DNA of 64,000 nucleotides from Panacibacter ginsenosidivorans (GCF_007971225.1 NZ_CP042435.1:620001-684000); one strand, 5' to 3'; shown: positions 27,473-36,453, counted from the stretch's first letter. Notes: a model not told the origin generated them from the sequence alone. Translations and numbers: made by a program.

Positions 27473-28183
27473 ATGGCAGTTATTTCCATTACCACAACCC
27501 AAAACATAGAGATAGGTTACGATCTGGCAAGTGTTGGCGAAAGAATTGTTGCATGTATAATAGACCTGGTAATTTTCGTTGCTTGGTTCATTATCACCAG
27601 CCTTATTTTTTCTTATGCTGATTTTAGCTGGCTGAATGTCTTCATCAATTTACCTATTGCATTTTACAGTTTGCTTAGCGAAACTTTTCTTAACGGTCAG
27701 TCTGTTGGTAAAAAAGTAATGGGCATAAAAGTGATCAGTCTTAATGGAAGCCAGGCCTCTTTCAGCCAATATCTTATACGCTGGCTTTTTCGTTTGGTGG
27801 ATATATGGATAGGCTCTGGCGTAATTGCAGTTATTATGGTTGCTGCAACAGAAAAACACCAGCGTATTGGCGATCTTATTGCCGGCACCACGTTGGTAAA
27901 AACAAAGGCCCGGAGCAATATTGAACAAACTTTGTATGTGCCCGTTGCCGAAACAAGTTACAATGTTACTTATCCCGAAGTAATCAACCTCCGCGACAGT
28001 GATATGCAACTTATAAAAGAAGTAATTCTTAATGTGCGTAAAAGTGGCAATCCTATGCTGGCATGGCAAACAGTAGAAAAATTAGAATCGGTTCTGCATA
28101 TAAAAAACCAGTACGGTGACCCAATGAATTTTCTTTATGTGTTACTAAGCGATTATAATCATTTGGCTGCACAGGAGAGATAA
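27473..28183 (+). CDS. RDD family membrane protein
   Basis: Protein of 236 residues. An RDD domain (about 15-145) has an Arg in DLASVGERIVACIIDLVIF and Asp-bearing membrane helices around IRWLFRLVDIW, with three to four helices in total, then a soluble C-terminal tail of about 90 residues. RDD proteins have been implicated in ion transport in some species. The gene is divergent from the SpoIIM-like gene, and RDD plus SpoIIM plus MoxR/DUF58 neighbours recur in many genomes, suggesting one functional module. A repeat half follows the stop. Confidence 0.88.
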   Translation: MAVISITTTQNIEIGYDLASVGERIVACIIDLVIFVAWFIITSLIFSYADFSWLNVFINLPIAFYSLLSETFLNGQSVGKKVMGIKVISLNGSQASFSQYLIRWLFRLVDIWIGSGVIAVIMVAATEKHQRIGDLIAGTTLVKTKARSNIEQTLYVPVAETSYNVTYPEVINLRDSDMQLIKEVILNVRKSGNPMLAWQTVEKLESVLHIKNQYGDPMNFLYVLLSDYNHLAAQER

Positions 28184-28187
28184 TTTT

Positions 28188-28241
28188 TGTTTTAGGGCTA
28201 AAGTATTTTATGGCATCGCCTGTTGTGTCACTCACTTGTAC
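28188..28241 (+). repeat. 3'-end palindromic repeat, single half (locus J)
   Basis: A T-rich start and AGGGCTAAAGTATTTTATGG are followed by the sister core GTTGTGTCACTCACTTGTAC at 28222-28241. It starts a few bases after the RDD stop. Here the sister-type core occurs in plus orientation. Confidence 0.85.
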
Positions 28242-28777
28242 TTTTGTTTTGTATGGCAACAAAACTTGCCCTTTTCTGAAATTACTCATCATTAGCTATT
28301 GAATATTTTTATATAAAATCTTAGAAGTATCAGGTATAATGTTTACATATTGATGCCGGTATTTTATGCCAACCGGTAAGTAAGGGTTTTAGATTGATGC
28401 ATAAGCGCCCCTGTCTCAAACAGGCTACCGCAATTGAAAGCATGTGCCTTTGTTATTTATCAAAAGAGCTGACCATAAATAGACATGTCAACTTGTGGAC
28501 TGTGTTGAATACCTGGCAGCTATCAGTTATTAATTTTTTCTGAAATAAGGACAGCGACAGATTTAAAGTGCATTAATTATTAGGCCCGCTATTGTTTTTC
28601 CCTTCTGAAATAGCTAGATTTAATTTTACTGGTAAAGTATAAATCAAAAGAAAGATTTTGTTGTAATATCCCCACTAAAAAGCGCTGCACTGTAAAGTGT
28701 GGCGCTTTTGTTATCGGGAACCGGGTAAACAAGTTTTGTTTTGTATTTTTATCTAATGTTCGCCTTATGCATTTGAT
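28242..28777. other. Non-coding gap before the phospholipase D-like gene
   Basis: No convincing gene is seen in these 536 bp. A short CCTGT/ACAGG hairpin lies near 28410-28425, and a strong terminator-like hairpin at 28678-28709. The remainder is AT-rich and I cannot assign a function. Confidence 0.5.
28678..28709 (+). terminator. Terminator-like hairpin with no gene directly upstream
   Basis: AAAAGCGCTGCACT pairs with AGTGTGGCGCTTTT over 14 positions (two G-T pairs) around a GTAA loop, ending TTTT. It is symmetric enough to work on either strand. It lies 495 bp after the RDD stop, so it may end an unseen RNA, or act as a leader element for the downstream gene. Confidence 0.6.
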
Positions 28778-29989
28778 ATGAGCCCACGAAACAACGCCGA
28801 TACATCAATAAAGTCTGCAAATCCAAAGAAATCCGGAGGGTATTCATCCTGTAATAAGATAAAATTAGTTCACAGCGGACAAGAATATTTCAACCAGTTA
28901 TTGTATCTGATAGATTCAGCAAAAGAAAGCATTCATCTGCAGGTATATATTTTTGAAAGTGATGAAACAGGCCATACAATTTCAACTGCTCTAAAATCTG
29001 CAGCAAAAAGAAATGTGCAGGTCTTCCTGCTAACAGATGGCTTTGCCTCACAACACCTGCCCCGAAAATTCATTCAAGATCTAAAAGAGGCTGGTGTTCA
29101 CTTCCGTTTTTTTGAACCCCTTTTCAGGAGTAAATATTTTTATTTTGGCAGAAGAATGCATCATAAAATATTTGTGGCAGATGCAAAATATGCGCTCGCA
29201 GGCGGAATAAATATTGCCGACCGGTATAACAAAATTCACGGGAATAACACATGGTTTGACCTTGCGCTTTATATAGAAGGTGATATTGCACAAGAACTAT
29301 GTGTGCTTTGCTGGAAAACATGGAAGAGTTTTCCTGTGAAAATGGGTCTTACACCATGTGAAGAAAAGAGATTATCATTCTTATTTAAAGAAGAAGAAAC
29401 CTGCAATGTGCGTATGCGACGCAATGATTGGGTAAGAAGAAAAAATGAAATCTCTGTATCCTACATCGAGCTTTTCCGAAAAGCTAATGAGCATATTACT
29501 ATTATGTGCAGTTATTTTTTACCCGGAAAAGCAATCAGAAGATTACTGGTAAATGCGGCGAAACGTGGCGTAAAAATAAAAGTGATTATAGCCGGCCCGT
29601 CAGATGTTATACTGGCAAAATATGCAGAGCGCTGGCTATACGATTGGCTTTTACGAAATAATATTGAATTATATGAATACCAGCCAACCATATTGCATGC
29701 AAAAATTGCAACCGGTGATAATGAATGGCTAACGATTGGTTCTTACAATATTAACAACATTAGTGCCTACGCAAGTATAGAATTGAATATCGATGTTCGG
29801 AATAATTTATTTGTAACTAAAGCGGAGAATATGCTTACAAACATCATTACAAATGATTGTATAAATATTACTTCAGAAAAACACAGTAAGAATAAAAATT
29901 TCATCAAGCAGTTTGCGCGCTGGTGTTCTTACCAGATCATTCGCATCGTTTTCTATTCTGTTACTTTTTACTATAAAAGAAGTCACTAA
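28778..29989 (+). CDS. Phospholipase D-like / cardiolipin synthase family protein
   Basis: Protein of 403 residues with two PLDc domains. The first HKD motif is MHHKIFVADAKYALAGGINI (about residue 127) and the second is ILHAKIATGDNEWLTIGSYN (about 307). Both carry His, Lys and Asp, so catalysis of phosphatidyl transfer is plausible. There is no N-terminal membrane helix of the usual bacterial Cls type; a weak hydrophobic stretch occurs at the very C-terminus. Cardiolipin synthesis or phosphatidylglycerol exchange is likely but not certain. It opens a run of stress-associated genes. Confidence 0.87.
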   Translation: MSPRNNADTSIKSANPKKSGGYSSCNKIKLVHSGQEYFNQLLYLIDSAKESIHLQVYIFESDETGHTISTALKSAAKRNVQVFLLTDGFASQHLPRKFIQDLKEAGVHFRFFEPLFRSKYFYFGRRMHHKIFVADAKYALAGGINIADRYNKIHGNNTWFDLALYIEGDIAQELCVLCWKTWKSFPVKMGLTPCEEKRLSFLFKEEETCNVRMRRNDWVRRKNEISVSYIELFRKANEHITIMCSYFLPGKAIRRLLVNAAKRGVKIKVIIAGPSDVILAKYAERWLYDWLLRNNIELYEYQPTILHAKIATGDNEWLTIGSYNINNISAYASIELNIDVRNNLFVTKAENMLTNIITNDCINITSEKHSKNKNFIKQFARWCSYQIIRIVFYSVTFYYKRSH

Positions 29990-29994
29990 ATACC

Positions 29995-30026
29995 ACAAAA
30001 AACGTTGCCTTATATATAAAGCAACG
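29995..30026 (-). terminator. Intrinsic terminator of the YtxH gene
   Basis: CGTTGC (30003-30008) pairs with GCAACG (30021-30026) around an AT-rich self-pairing loop. Reading on the minus strand, the stem is followed by TTTTTT, so it most likely ends the minus-strand YtxH transcript. It lies just after the convergent phospholipase D-like stop. Confidence 0.65.
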
Positions 30027-30057
30027 CATTTAAAGGGGTTTAAGGCAATTAAACTTC

Positions 30058-30294
30058 TTATGCAAATTCATCAATCTTATCTTTTAAGAACTGTTCGGCT
30101 TCATCTTTAATATCTTCAAATTTTTCTTTTCCTTTACGAAATGTATCCTTTGCATTTTTAGCAAGCTTTTTCCCCTGCTCATTTATTTTTTTTCTTGTTT
30201 CTTTTCCTTTATAAGGCGCAAACAATATCCCCGCTGCTAACCCTGCTGCAGCCCCTATAACAGCTGCTGCAACTATTTTGGTCGTGCTATTCAT
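30058..30294 (-). CDS. YtxH domain-containing protein
   Basis: Small protein of 78 residues from the ATG at 30294 (MNSTTKIVAAAV). An N-terminal Gly/Ala-rich membrane helix (about 6-28, AAVIGAAAGLAAGILFAPYKG) is followed by a highly charged Lys/Glu-rich helix (about 30-78). This is the YtxH (general stress protein) architecture. A longer frame to 30378 adds an unlikely polar leader. It is encoded between a phospholipase D-like gene and a universal stress protein gene, consistent with an envelope-stress role. Confidence 0.85.
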   Translation of the reverse strand: MNSTTKIVAAAVIGAAAGLAAGILFAPYKGKETRKKINEQGKKLAKNAKDTFRKGKEKFEDIKDEAEQFLKDKIDEFA

Positions 30295-30396
30295 AATTAT
30301 TATTTTTTTGGTTTGATTAATTAACAGAATATTTTTTTCACTATTACACATGTTTTTATTTTTTGGCTCCCTTTTCAAAAAAGGGCTGCTTATTTT

Positions 30397-31230
30397 TTAC
30401 GCATGATATTCAGGATGTAATGCCATTACCGGAACGTAACTACTATGCAATACCATTTGTCTTGTGTGACTTTTATGCATCAGTTTATCAATAAGAGAAT
30501 GGCTTTTCGGAATTATTACCAGCAAATCGATCTTGTTTTTTTCGGCAAAATTTAAAATACCCTCATCTATATTTTTATCGGCCAGGAAATGATATACAGG
30601 TTTTGAAGAAGACAGCTTTTCTCTCAAAATGCGGGACTGCCGAACAATTGCGGAATCAAAACCGTCTTGTTTTCCAATATTTAAAATATGCAGTGTTGCA
30701 TCAAAATCTGTAACCATTGACCGGATCTCATCTACAGGTATTGTTTCACTAACATTTTCAAAATCACAGGCAAGGCCGATTGTTTTTATAGCAGAGAATT
30801 TTGCCTCTGGCGGTACAGCAATTAAAGACCATGGCAAATGCTTCATTGCATATACAGCATGTGTACCAAAGAACAATCTTTCCGCTGCTGTTTTACCCTG
30901 GCTACCCATTATTACTGCAAATGGATGTATCTTGTTGCAAATAGTATTCAATTCCGTAAAGAATGTACCCATAACAATTTCGGATTTGATATGCACTTTA
31001 TTATTAGTGAGGGCAAACAGGGAATTTTTAAGTTCATTCATGGCCTTGCGCGCATTCGCGGTCAATTCTGCATCAGTCATTGAAATAGGCAACTCCATAT
31101 AAACTACCGGAAGCTCATATATATGTAACAGGTGCAACTCCGCATCAACTGCCAAAGCCATTTGAGCAGCATATTTTGCAGCATTTGCAGCAGTTGCAGA
31201 AAAATCAGTGGCCACTATTATTTTTTTCAT
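30397..31230 (-). CDS. Universal stress protein, two tandem UspA domains
   Basis: Protein of 277 residues from the ATG at 31230 (MKKIIVATDFSATAANAAKY), preferred over the one 36 bp upstream because it begins exactly at the UspA fold. The first UspA domain (about 1-145) ends with the nucleotide-binding-type loop VIMGSQGKTAAERLFFGTHA; the second (about 150-277) is degenerate, with LLVIIPKSHSLIDKLMHKSH. Such proteins bind ATP or other ligands and are induced by starvation, hypoxia and other stress. One of the best promoter matches in the window lies upstream. Confidence 0.9.
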   Translation of the reverse strand: MKKIIVATDFSATAANAAKYAAQMALAVDAELHLLHIYELPVVYMELPISMTDAELTANARKAMNELKNSLFALTNNKVHIKSEIVMGTFFTELNTICNKIHPFAVIMGSQGKTAAERLFFGTHAVYAMKHLPWSLIAVPPEAKFSAIKTIGLACDFENVSETIPVDEIRSMVTDFDATLHILNIGKQDGFDSAIVRQSRILREKLSSSKPVYHFLADKNIDEGILNFAEKNKIDLLVIIPKSHSLIDKLMHKSHTRQMVLHSSYVPVMALHPEYHA

Positions 31231-31279
31231 GATTGCATTTGTTTTAGTATTGTTGAATAAGTGCAATTAATTGGTCTTT

Positions 31280-31310
31280 CAAAATTAGCAGCACAACTAT
31301 CAGAGGCAAA
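31280..31310 (-). promoter_or_regulatory. Full -33/-7 promoter of the universal stress protein gene
   Basis: On the minus strand TTTG (31310-31307) is followed by exactly 19 nt and then TAATTTTG (31287-31280). This matches both elements of the Bacteroidota sigma-A promoter (TTTG-N19-TAnnTTTG). The predicted leader is about 43 nt. Confidence 0.75.
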
Positions 31311-31377
31311 TGATAACTGTCACTGCTGTTTCTGATTCTTGTCACGAAGTTGAAAATTATGAAATAGGTATATCAGG

Positions 31378-31552
31378 AACCAGGCTGCAGCATGGCTATT
31401 AAGCTTTTGTTGCGTCGCACACTTGTACAGTAAAAGCTTTGCGCAGCAATTACGAAATTATTTGTTGTTCATGCTGCTTTATGTTATAAAGCACAAGTGT
31501 GCGACGCAACGGAAGATCATTAACGTTCAGCAGGCGGGTACAAAAAAATTTA
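31378..31552. repeat. 3'-end palindromic repeat, complete element with perfect arms (locus K)
   Basis: Left core GTTGCGTCGCACACTTGTAC at 31409-31428 and right core GCACAAGTGTGCGACGCAAC at 31491-31510 are perfectly complementary over 18 bp, including a CACA/TGTG change from the usual core made on both arms. Outer blocks end CAGGCTGC on the left and GGCGGGTACAAAAAAATT on the right, facing the hydrolase stop. Confidence 0.9.
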
Positions 31553-31571
31553 CAATACCATGCTATCAATA

Positions 31572-32582
31572 CTAATTTCCACGAATTCTTTGCAGTAAAG
31601 AAATTAAGGTCTTATCATTCCAACCCTGAAACCTGCCACGCTGCACCACCAACCTGTTATCTTCAGGATGTTGCAGGTAATAATAGAATACAAATTTTGC
31701 ATGCGGGTTCTGCCATCCGATTATCTGACCAAAACGAAGATCATTAAACACAAGGGTATCCTTCCATTGCTCTACTGTATAGAATTGTTGTGAGAAACGG
31801 ATAAGTTTTTGCAGGTCTTCATGATCCTCTATTGATTTTAAGAGTGTATCATTTCGCAGAAAATATTGGAAGTTTATTGCTTTCCTGCTATCGAACAAAG
31901 AACGAAAACCAACATAGTATCCTTTATCATCTCCGGCTACTACATACCACAACCAATTTTGCAGAGGTGCGGGTGTTGTAAAATATCTTGTGTAAGTTAT
32001 GTTTTGTGTTTTGAAAATTTCTTTTACATCTGAGTTGATCTGTACTTTATTAAAAATACAATACAGCAAGTAAACCGCACTAAAACCAATGCCTGCCTGC
32101 CACCATCTTTTTCTGAGTGGGTTATTTCTTTTTAACCAGATCAAAGCAATACATGCCACGCCTGACCATACAGAGAAAAATGGATCTGCCACATAAATTG
32201 CATTAAATGAGATACGTTCTTTACTAAAAGGTTCAAACCAACCCACACCATAGTTATTGAATGCATCAATAAATATGTGTATGAATATAACAGCACCAAA
32301 AAAGAGCAACCATTTTCGGAGGCTTATATTATGTGGCCTGTGTAAGCGCTCTGCAAGTAGTGCCAACAGTGGTGTAATGAGTGCACAAAACAAAAATGAA
32401 TGCGTAAAGCCACGATGTGCCAATAAGCCCGAAGATGTATCCATCCAGAGAGATGCGGTAAAATCAATATCAGGAATGCTTTGTGCCAACGCGCCCCAAA
32501 GCATAGCTTTTTTGCCAAGTTTTTTGCCGGCAAACGCTTCGCCCATACAGGCGCCTAATGCTATATGAGTAATTGAATCCAT
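31572..32582 (-). CDS. YdjM-like membrane-bound metal-dependent hydrolase
   Basis: Protein of 336 residues with an N-terminal YdjM/DUF457 domain. Typical metal-ligand-like segments are MDSITHIALGACMGEA, SIPDIDFTASLW, AHRGFTHSFLFCAL and IHIFIDAFNNYGVGWFEP, with about five membrane helices in the first 190 residues. The C-terminal 140 residues are soluble and beta-rich with no motif I know. The family is annotated as inner-membrane hydrolase; true substrates are unknown. A complete repeat element lies at its 3' end. Confidence 0.85.
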   Translation of the reverse strand: MDSITHIALGACMGEAFAGKKLGKKAMLWGALAQSIPDIDFTASLWMDTSSGLLAHRGFTHSFLFCALITPLLALLAERLHRPHNISLRKWLLFFGAVIFIHIFIDAFNNYGVGWFEPFSKERISFNAIYVADPFFSVWSGVACIALIWLKRNNPLRKRWWQAGIGFSAVYLLYCIFNKVQINSDVKEIFKTQNITYTRYFTTPAPLQNWLWYVVAGDDKGYYVGFRSLFDSRKAINFQYFLRNDTLLKSIEDHEDLQKLIRFSQQFYTVEQWKDTLVFNDLRFGQIIGWQNPHAKFVFYYYLQHPEDNRLVVQRGRFQGWNDKTLISLLQRIRGN

Positions 32583-32628
32583 ATGCCGATCAGCTATACA
32601 ATAAAGTTACTGTATAATATAATCGCTA

Positions 32629-33468
32629 TTATTTATAATGCGCTATAAATAGGGGCAGTTTAACTTCTTTCATAAGTACATCAGCCATACTTTCCCTAAA
32701 CCACCGGCTTACAGCGCCCCTGCGATATGCTCCCATAATCACCAGCGCATTTGCCTGGTCATTTTTTAAGTATTTTATTATTTCATCCTCCACCAACCCA
32801 CGTGTTACTATGAATTTTGCCTTAGGGAAATGTCTCTTTAAAAATTCTTTTATGAGTTTGTTATCTTTTAAGTGCATGTAAGAATCAGTTGGATTTACAG
32901 ACAACACCTCGGTATCCAGGTGTTTCATTTGTGGCAATAAATAACTGAACATTTTAATTGCATATACAGAAGATGGGCTTCCATCATATAATAAAATCAA
33001 TTTCTGTATTGGTTTGTACCTCTGTGGAACTATTAATGTAGGGCATTGCACATCTGTAAGAAGCTCACGGATAAATCGTGTTGGTATCTTTTCTGTATAA
33101 TGCGTAAGCGTTTCTTTGGAATCTATCACTAGTAAATCTGCATATATACTTTCATGTAATAAGCCAATTAAGGCAATATTCTTGTCATGATGAATACTAT
33201 ATTCCAATTTCTCTTTTTGACACGATTTTTCAAAATTATCTGTTGCGAGTTTCCTGGTAGCTTTATCTTTATCTTCATGCTCTTTTATCAATTCATTGGA
33301 AACGTTTCCTTTTACCATCACATCGCTTATTTTGTAACTGGTATATATAGGATCATCCATAAATACTCCAACCATGTGGGCATTTGTTTGCTTTGCTAAA
33401 AATAGTGCGTAAGATTCTGCGCATTTTGAATATTTAAGCCCATCGAATGCTGTTATTATTTTTTTCAT
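32629..33468 (-). CDS. Universal stress protein, two tandem UspA domains
   Basis: Cytoplasmic protein of 279 residues with two UspA folds. The first (about 1-150) starts MKKIITAFDGLKYSKCAESY and ends with CPTLIVPQRY. The second (about 153-279) starts KLILLYDGSPSSVYAIKMF and contains ALVIMGAYRRGAVSRWFRES, a conserved ATP-binding-type loop. The predicted role is stress or dormancy survival. It is the second of three such genes in 11 kb. A string TAAAATTTG upstream is only an imperfect promoter match. Confidence 0.9.
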   Translation of the reverse strand: MKKIITAFDGLKYSKCAESYALFLAKQTNAHMVGVFMDDPIYTSYKISDVMVKGNVSNELIKEHEDKDKATRKLATDNFEKSCQKEKLEYSIHHDKNIALIGLLHESIYADLLVIDSKETLTHYTEKIPTRFIRELLTDVQCPTLIVPQRYKPIQKLILLYDGSPSSVYAIKMFSYLLPQMKHLDTEVLSVNPTDSYMHLKDNKLIKEFLKRHFPKAKFIVTRGLVEDEIIKYLKNDQANALVIMGAYRRGAVSRWFRESMADVLMKEVKLPLFIAHYK

Positions 33469-33540
33469 CTTAGATTGTTTTAAAAAGAGGTACTACAAAT
33501 TTTAAAAATGAGTAAATCCTTATTAGGTATTGTATTGATC

Positions 33541-33578
33541 TAACGAACCAGGCTGGTTTTGACCAGCCTGGTTCGTTA
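33541..33578. other. Perfect 16-bp GC-rich hairpin without U-tract
   Basis: TAACGAACCAGGCTGG (33541-33556) and CCAGCCTGGTTCGTTA (33563-33578) are perfectly complementary around a TTTTGA loop. Neither strand has a T-run right after the stem, so this is not a standard intrinsic terminator. It lies between the universal stress protein start and the 3' side of the next minus-strand gene, so it could sit in that gene's 3' region or bind a protein. Confidence 0.75.
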
Positions 33579-33717
33579 ACAAAACTCTTCTATAAATATT
33601 TTTTTAAAAATGCCTTTTATATCTACACAATCATGAAGCTTTCTACATTCTTTAAAAAGTGTACACCAATGCAGAAAATCCAACTGTGTTGTGCAATTAT
33701 TATTCAGGCATATCAGT

Positions 33718-34203
33718 TCAGGATTTGTTGTAATTACCAACTTCTTCGAGCTGATCATCTTCTATTCTAATCAAAACTAAGTGCTTATCATCCTCAAGGT
33801 TTATAACCCATATTTTCCTTCCCTGTTCTTCAACTTTAATTGCAGTTGTTATATTGAAGTCTACGTAAGTTGATTTTACCATTTTTCTTATATCGTCAGG
33901 TAGATTTTTTTCGTAACCATAGCTAATATGATAGATAAGATTTCCACTTTTTGTAAAAAGCGCATTATTTTTCTGATCCTCACTTATAAATTTTACAAAA
34001 TAATTCTTGTTTAGTTTATACCATTCCGGCCGTATGGCATCCTTAAAAGATTTGTCGAAAGCCCGGGCCACTTTTTCGGTAACCTTTGAAGATGTAGTTA
34101 CAGTTACTGGTGGCAATTCTTTTATTTCCTGTGCATATAGCCCTAGAAAAATTATGGAAAAGAGTAAACTTCCAAACAGCCGTACAATGAATTGTGGTTT
34201 CAT
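33718..34203 (-). CDS. Secreted PepSY-like small protein
   Basis: Protein of 161 residues with a signal peptide (about 1-25, ending GLYAQ). The mature part, with VARAFDKSFKDAIRPEWYKL, NYFVKFISEDQKNNALFTK and NLIYHISYGYEKNLPDDIRK, resembles the PepSY-like/beta-lactamase-inhibitor-like periplasmic proteins of Bacteroidota, which repeat such Phe/Tyr/Ala-rich modules. The function is not known. It lies between stress-related genes and is transcribed alone toward the perfect hairpin at 33541. Confidence 0.75.
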   Translation of the reverse strand: MKPQFIVRLFGSLLFSIIFLGLYAQEIKELPPVTVTTSSKVTEKVARAFDKSFKDAIRPEWYKLNKNYFVKFISEDQKNNALFTKSGNLIYHISYGYEKNLPDDIRKMVKSTYVDFNITTAIKVEEQGRKIWVINLEDDKHLVLIRIEDDQLEEVGNYNKS

Positions 34204-34259
34204 GATCGTAAGTTTTTAAAGTTATTAATCTGTTTTATATTGATTTTATATCTACGAAA

Positions 34260-34279
34260 AATTGTAAACGATTACAATT
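34260..34279. promoter_or_regulatory. Palindrome upstream of the PepSY-like gene
   Basis: AATTGTAA-ACGA-TTACAATT, eight-base perfect arms around a 4-nt centre, lies 57 bp upstream of the gene start. It could be a regulator binding site. No protein can be assigned. Confidence 0.4.
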
Positions 34280-34375
34280 ATTAATCTTAAAATCAATACA
34301 AAGGAAAAAAATATGAAATGCCTAAACAATAACCTGTATCACTGACATTAATGATACTTATCAATCATGTAACTA

Positions 34376-36346
34376 TTATACTGCAGCTGTTTTTGTTTGT
34401 GCAGAGGATAAGTCATTTAACCGTTTACCTAATATATTTTCAAGGTCTTCTTTAAATAAGACTTCCTTTTTTATCAGTAGTTCTGCTACTTTTTGTAATG
34501 ATTCTTTGTTTTGCTGCAACAGTTCTTTGGTTCGCTGGTAAGCATCATTTACTAATTTGCGAACCTCTTCATCAATCAGCTTTCCGGTTTCTTCACTATA
34601 AGGTTTTTGGATGCCCATATCCCGCTGACCCGTGGAATCATAAAAACTTATATTGCCAATCTTTTTATTGAAGCCGTAATAAACTACCATCATATAGGCT
34701 TCTTTTGTTACTTTTTCCAGGTCATCTAACGCTCCTGATGAAACTTCATCAAATATTACCTCTTCTGCGGCCCTTCCACCCAATGTGGCACATAAATGTT
34801 CAGTAAAGGAAGATTCACTTCTTAATTGCTTTTCTTCGGGTAAATACCATGCAGCGCCTAAAGATTTGCCACGGGGAATAATAGAAACTTTTACAAGAGG
34901 GTCAACTTCTTTCAGCAACCAACTTACTACAGCATGTCCTGCTTCATGATAAGCAATAATTTTTTTCTCGGCTGCTGAAATGATTTTACTTTTCTTTTCA
35001 AGACCAGCCACTATTCTGTCAATTGCATCTAAAAAATCCTGACGATCTATTTTTTCTTTTTTCTTCCTTGCAGCAATCAGGGCTGATTCATTGCAAATAT
35101 TGGCAATGTCAGCACCGGAAAAGCCCGGAGTTTGTGAAGCAAGGAAACGTGGGTCAATAGTATTGTCTAATATAAGTGGGCGAAGATGTACTTTAAAAAT
35201 TTCTTCTCTTTCCTTCATGTTAGGAAGTTCCAAATAAATATGCCTGTCAAATCTGCCAGGTCGAAGTAATGCAGGATCAAGCATATCGGCACGGTTGGTA
35301 GCAGCCAGTACTATTACACCGCTGTTGGTACCAAAACCATCCATCTCTGTGAGCAATTGATTTAAAGTACTTTCCCTCTCATCATTAGCGCCGCTTAAAA
35401 AAGCACCTTTTCCTCTTGATCTTCCAATAGCATCAATCTCATCTATAAAGATTATACATGGTGCTTTTTCTTTAGCTCTTTTAAATAAATCACGAACCCT
35501 TGATGCACCAACTCCCACAAACATTTCTACGAATTCAGAACCTGAAATAGTAAAGAAAGGAACCTGTGCTTCCCCTGCTACAGCTTTTGCCAACAATGTT
35601 TTGCCAGTGCCGGGAGGACCAACCAATATTACTCCTTTAGGGATCTTTGCACCAAGTTTAGTGAATGTCTCAGGGCTTTTCAAAAAGTCAACAATTTCCT
35701 TTACTTCCATTTCTGCTTCTTCCAAACCGGCAACATCATCAAAAGTTATATTGCTTTTTTGTTTTTCAATTAAGGTAGCGGTTGATTTTCCAAAATTAAA
35801 AACAGATGTACCACCTGCACCTAAGCCACCGGATTTGCGCAGTAAAAAATTCCATATAAAAAAAATAAAAACCAGCGTTATTAGCCATCCAAACATATTC
35901 CATAGCCAGTTTGTACGATTCTCATAACGCACCGGTATCTTTTCGTTGATAGAGAAATTTTTCTCGGCTTCATCAAGCCTGCGATCAAATGATTCTATAG
36001 AGCCAATATTAAAAAAATAATGAGGCCCCTCGCTAATACTTTTACCTGAAGAGGGCTTCAAAACATTTTTAAACATTGAATCGTTTACAAATTGCTTTTT
36101 GATATAGATTTCAGCTTTTGCATTATTTATCACTACAATCTTTTCAACAGCCTTACGGCTAAGTATATCTTTTTCGAACTGTTGCCACGTAATTTCAGTC
36201 TCCTGAGTAAAGACGTTTAATAAAGAAGGATAAAAAATAAATAGTAACATTATCACATATATCCACCACCAATTGAAACGTTTTTTGCCGGGAGGCGGTT
36301 TCTGCGCAGGTAATTCACTCTGCTCATTATTATCTGGACGATTCAT
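34376..36346 (-). CDS. ftsH: ATP-dependent zinc metalloprotease FtsH
   Basis: Membrane-anchored AAA protease that degrades damaged membrane proteins and unstable regulators. The start at 36346 ([16 protein letters not shown]) gives 656 residues. A frame 27 bp longer exists. Two helices (about 25-43 and 145-165) flank a periplasmic domain. The ATPase shows Walker [20 protein letters not shown], Walker [17 protein letters not shown] and the second region of homology [20 protein letters not shown]. The protease has the zinc motif [12 protein letters not shown] and the distal ligand in [16 protein letters not shown]. Many Bacteroidota carry more than one FtsH; this copy lies among stress genes. 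Confidence 0.95.
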   Translation of the reverse strand: MNRPDNNEQSELPAQKPPPGKKRFNWWWIYVIMLLFIFYPSLLNVFTQETEITWQQFEKDILSRKAVEKIVVINNAKAEIYIKKQFVNDSMFKNVLKPSSGKSISEGPHYFFNIGSIESFDRRLDEAEKNFSINEKIPVRYENRTNWLWNMFGWLITLVFIFFIWNFLLRKSGGLGAGGTSVFNFGKSTATLIEKQKSNITFDDVAGLEEAEMEVKEIVDFLKSPETFTKLGAKIPKGVILVGPPGTGKTLLAKAVAGEAQVPFFTISGSEFVEMFVGVGASRVRDLFKRAKEKAPCIIFIDEIDAIGRSRGKGAFLSGANDERESTLNQLLTEMDGFGTNSGVIVLAATNRADMLDPALLRPGRFDRHIYLELPNMKEREEIFKVHLRPLILDNTIDPRFLASQTPGFSGADIANICNESALIAARKKKEKIDRQDFLDAIDRIVAGLEKKSKIISAAEKKIIAYHEAGHAVVSWLLKEVDPLVKVSIIPRGKSLGAAWYLPEEKQLRSESSFTEHLCATLGGRAAEEVIFDEVSSGALDDLEKVTKEAYMMVVYYGFNKKIGNISFYDSTGQRDMGIQKPYSEETGKLIDEEVRKLVNDAYQRTKELLQQNKESLQKVAELLIKKEVLFKEDLENILGKRLNDLSSAQTKTAAV

Positions 36347-36439
36347 TGTATGAAGGTTAAAAGCATTTACCAATAAGCAGCTGATGACAATCAGTCAACA
36401 ATATGATTGCTTTCATTGTTTCAAACAGTTTCACAATAT

Positions 36440-36447
36440 TACTTTTG
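36440..36447 (+). promoter_or_regulatory. Promoter of a candidate small RNA
   Basis: TACTTTTG matches the -7 box. A TTG lies 21 nt upstream, within the accepted spacing range. The nearest plus-strand gene is 290 bp away and a terminator intervenes, so the promoter must serve a short transcript. Confidence 0.6.
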
Positions 36448-36453
36448 TACTAG

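Noticed and set aside
30363-30396. Hairpin CCCTTTT/AAAAGGG as terminator of the minus-strand universal stress protein gene
   Set aside because: The T-rich tail lies on the plus-strand side; on the minus strand the stem is followed by A-rich sequence, so it would not end that transcript.
31499-31747. 82-codon plus-strand frame beginning in repeat element K
   Set aside because: It starts inside the repeat and runs opposite the well-supported hydrolase gene.
33576-33758. 60-codon minus-strand frame between the perfect hairpin and the PepSY-like gene
   Set aside because: It overlaps the hairpin and the end of the PepSY-like gene in another frame and has no recognisable features.
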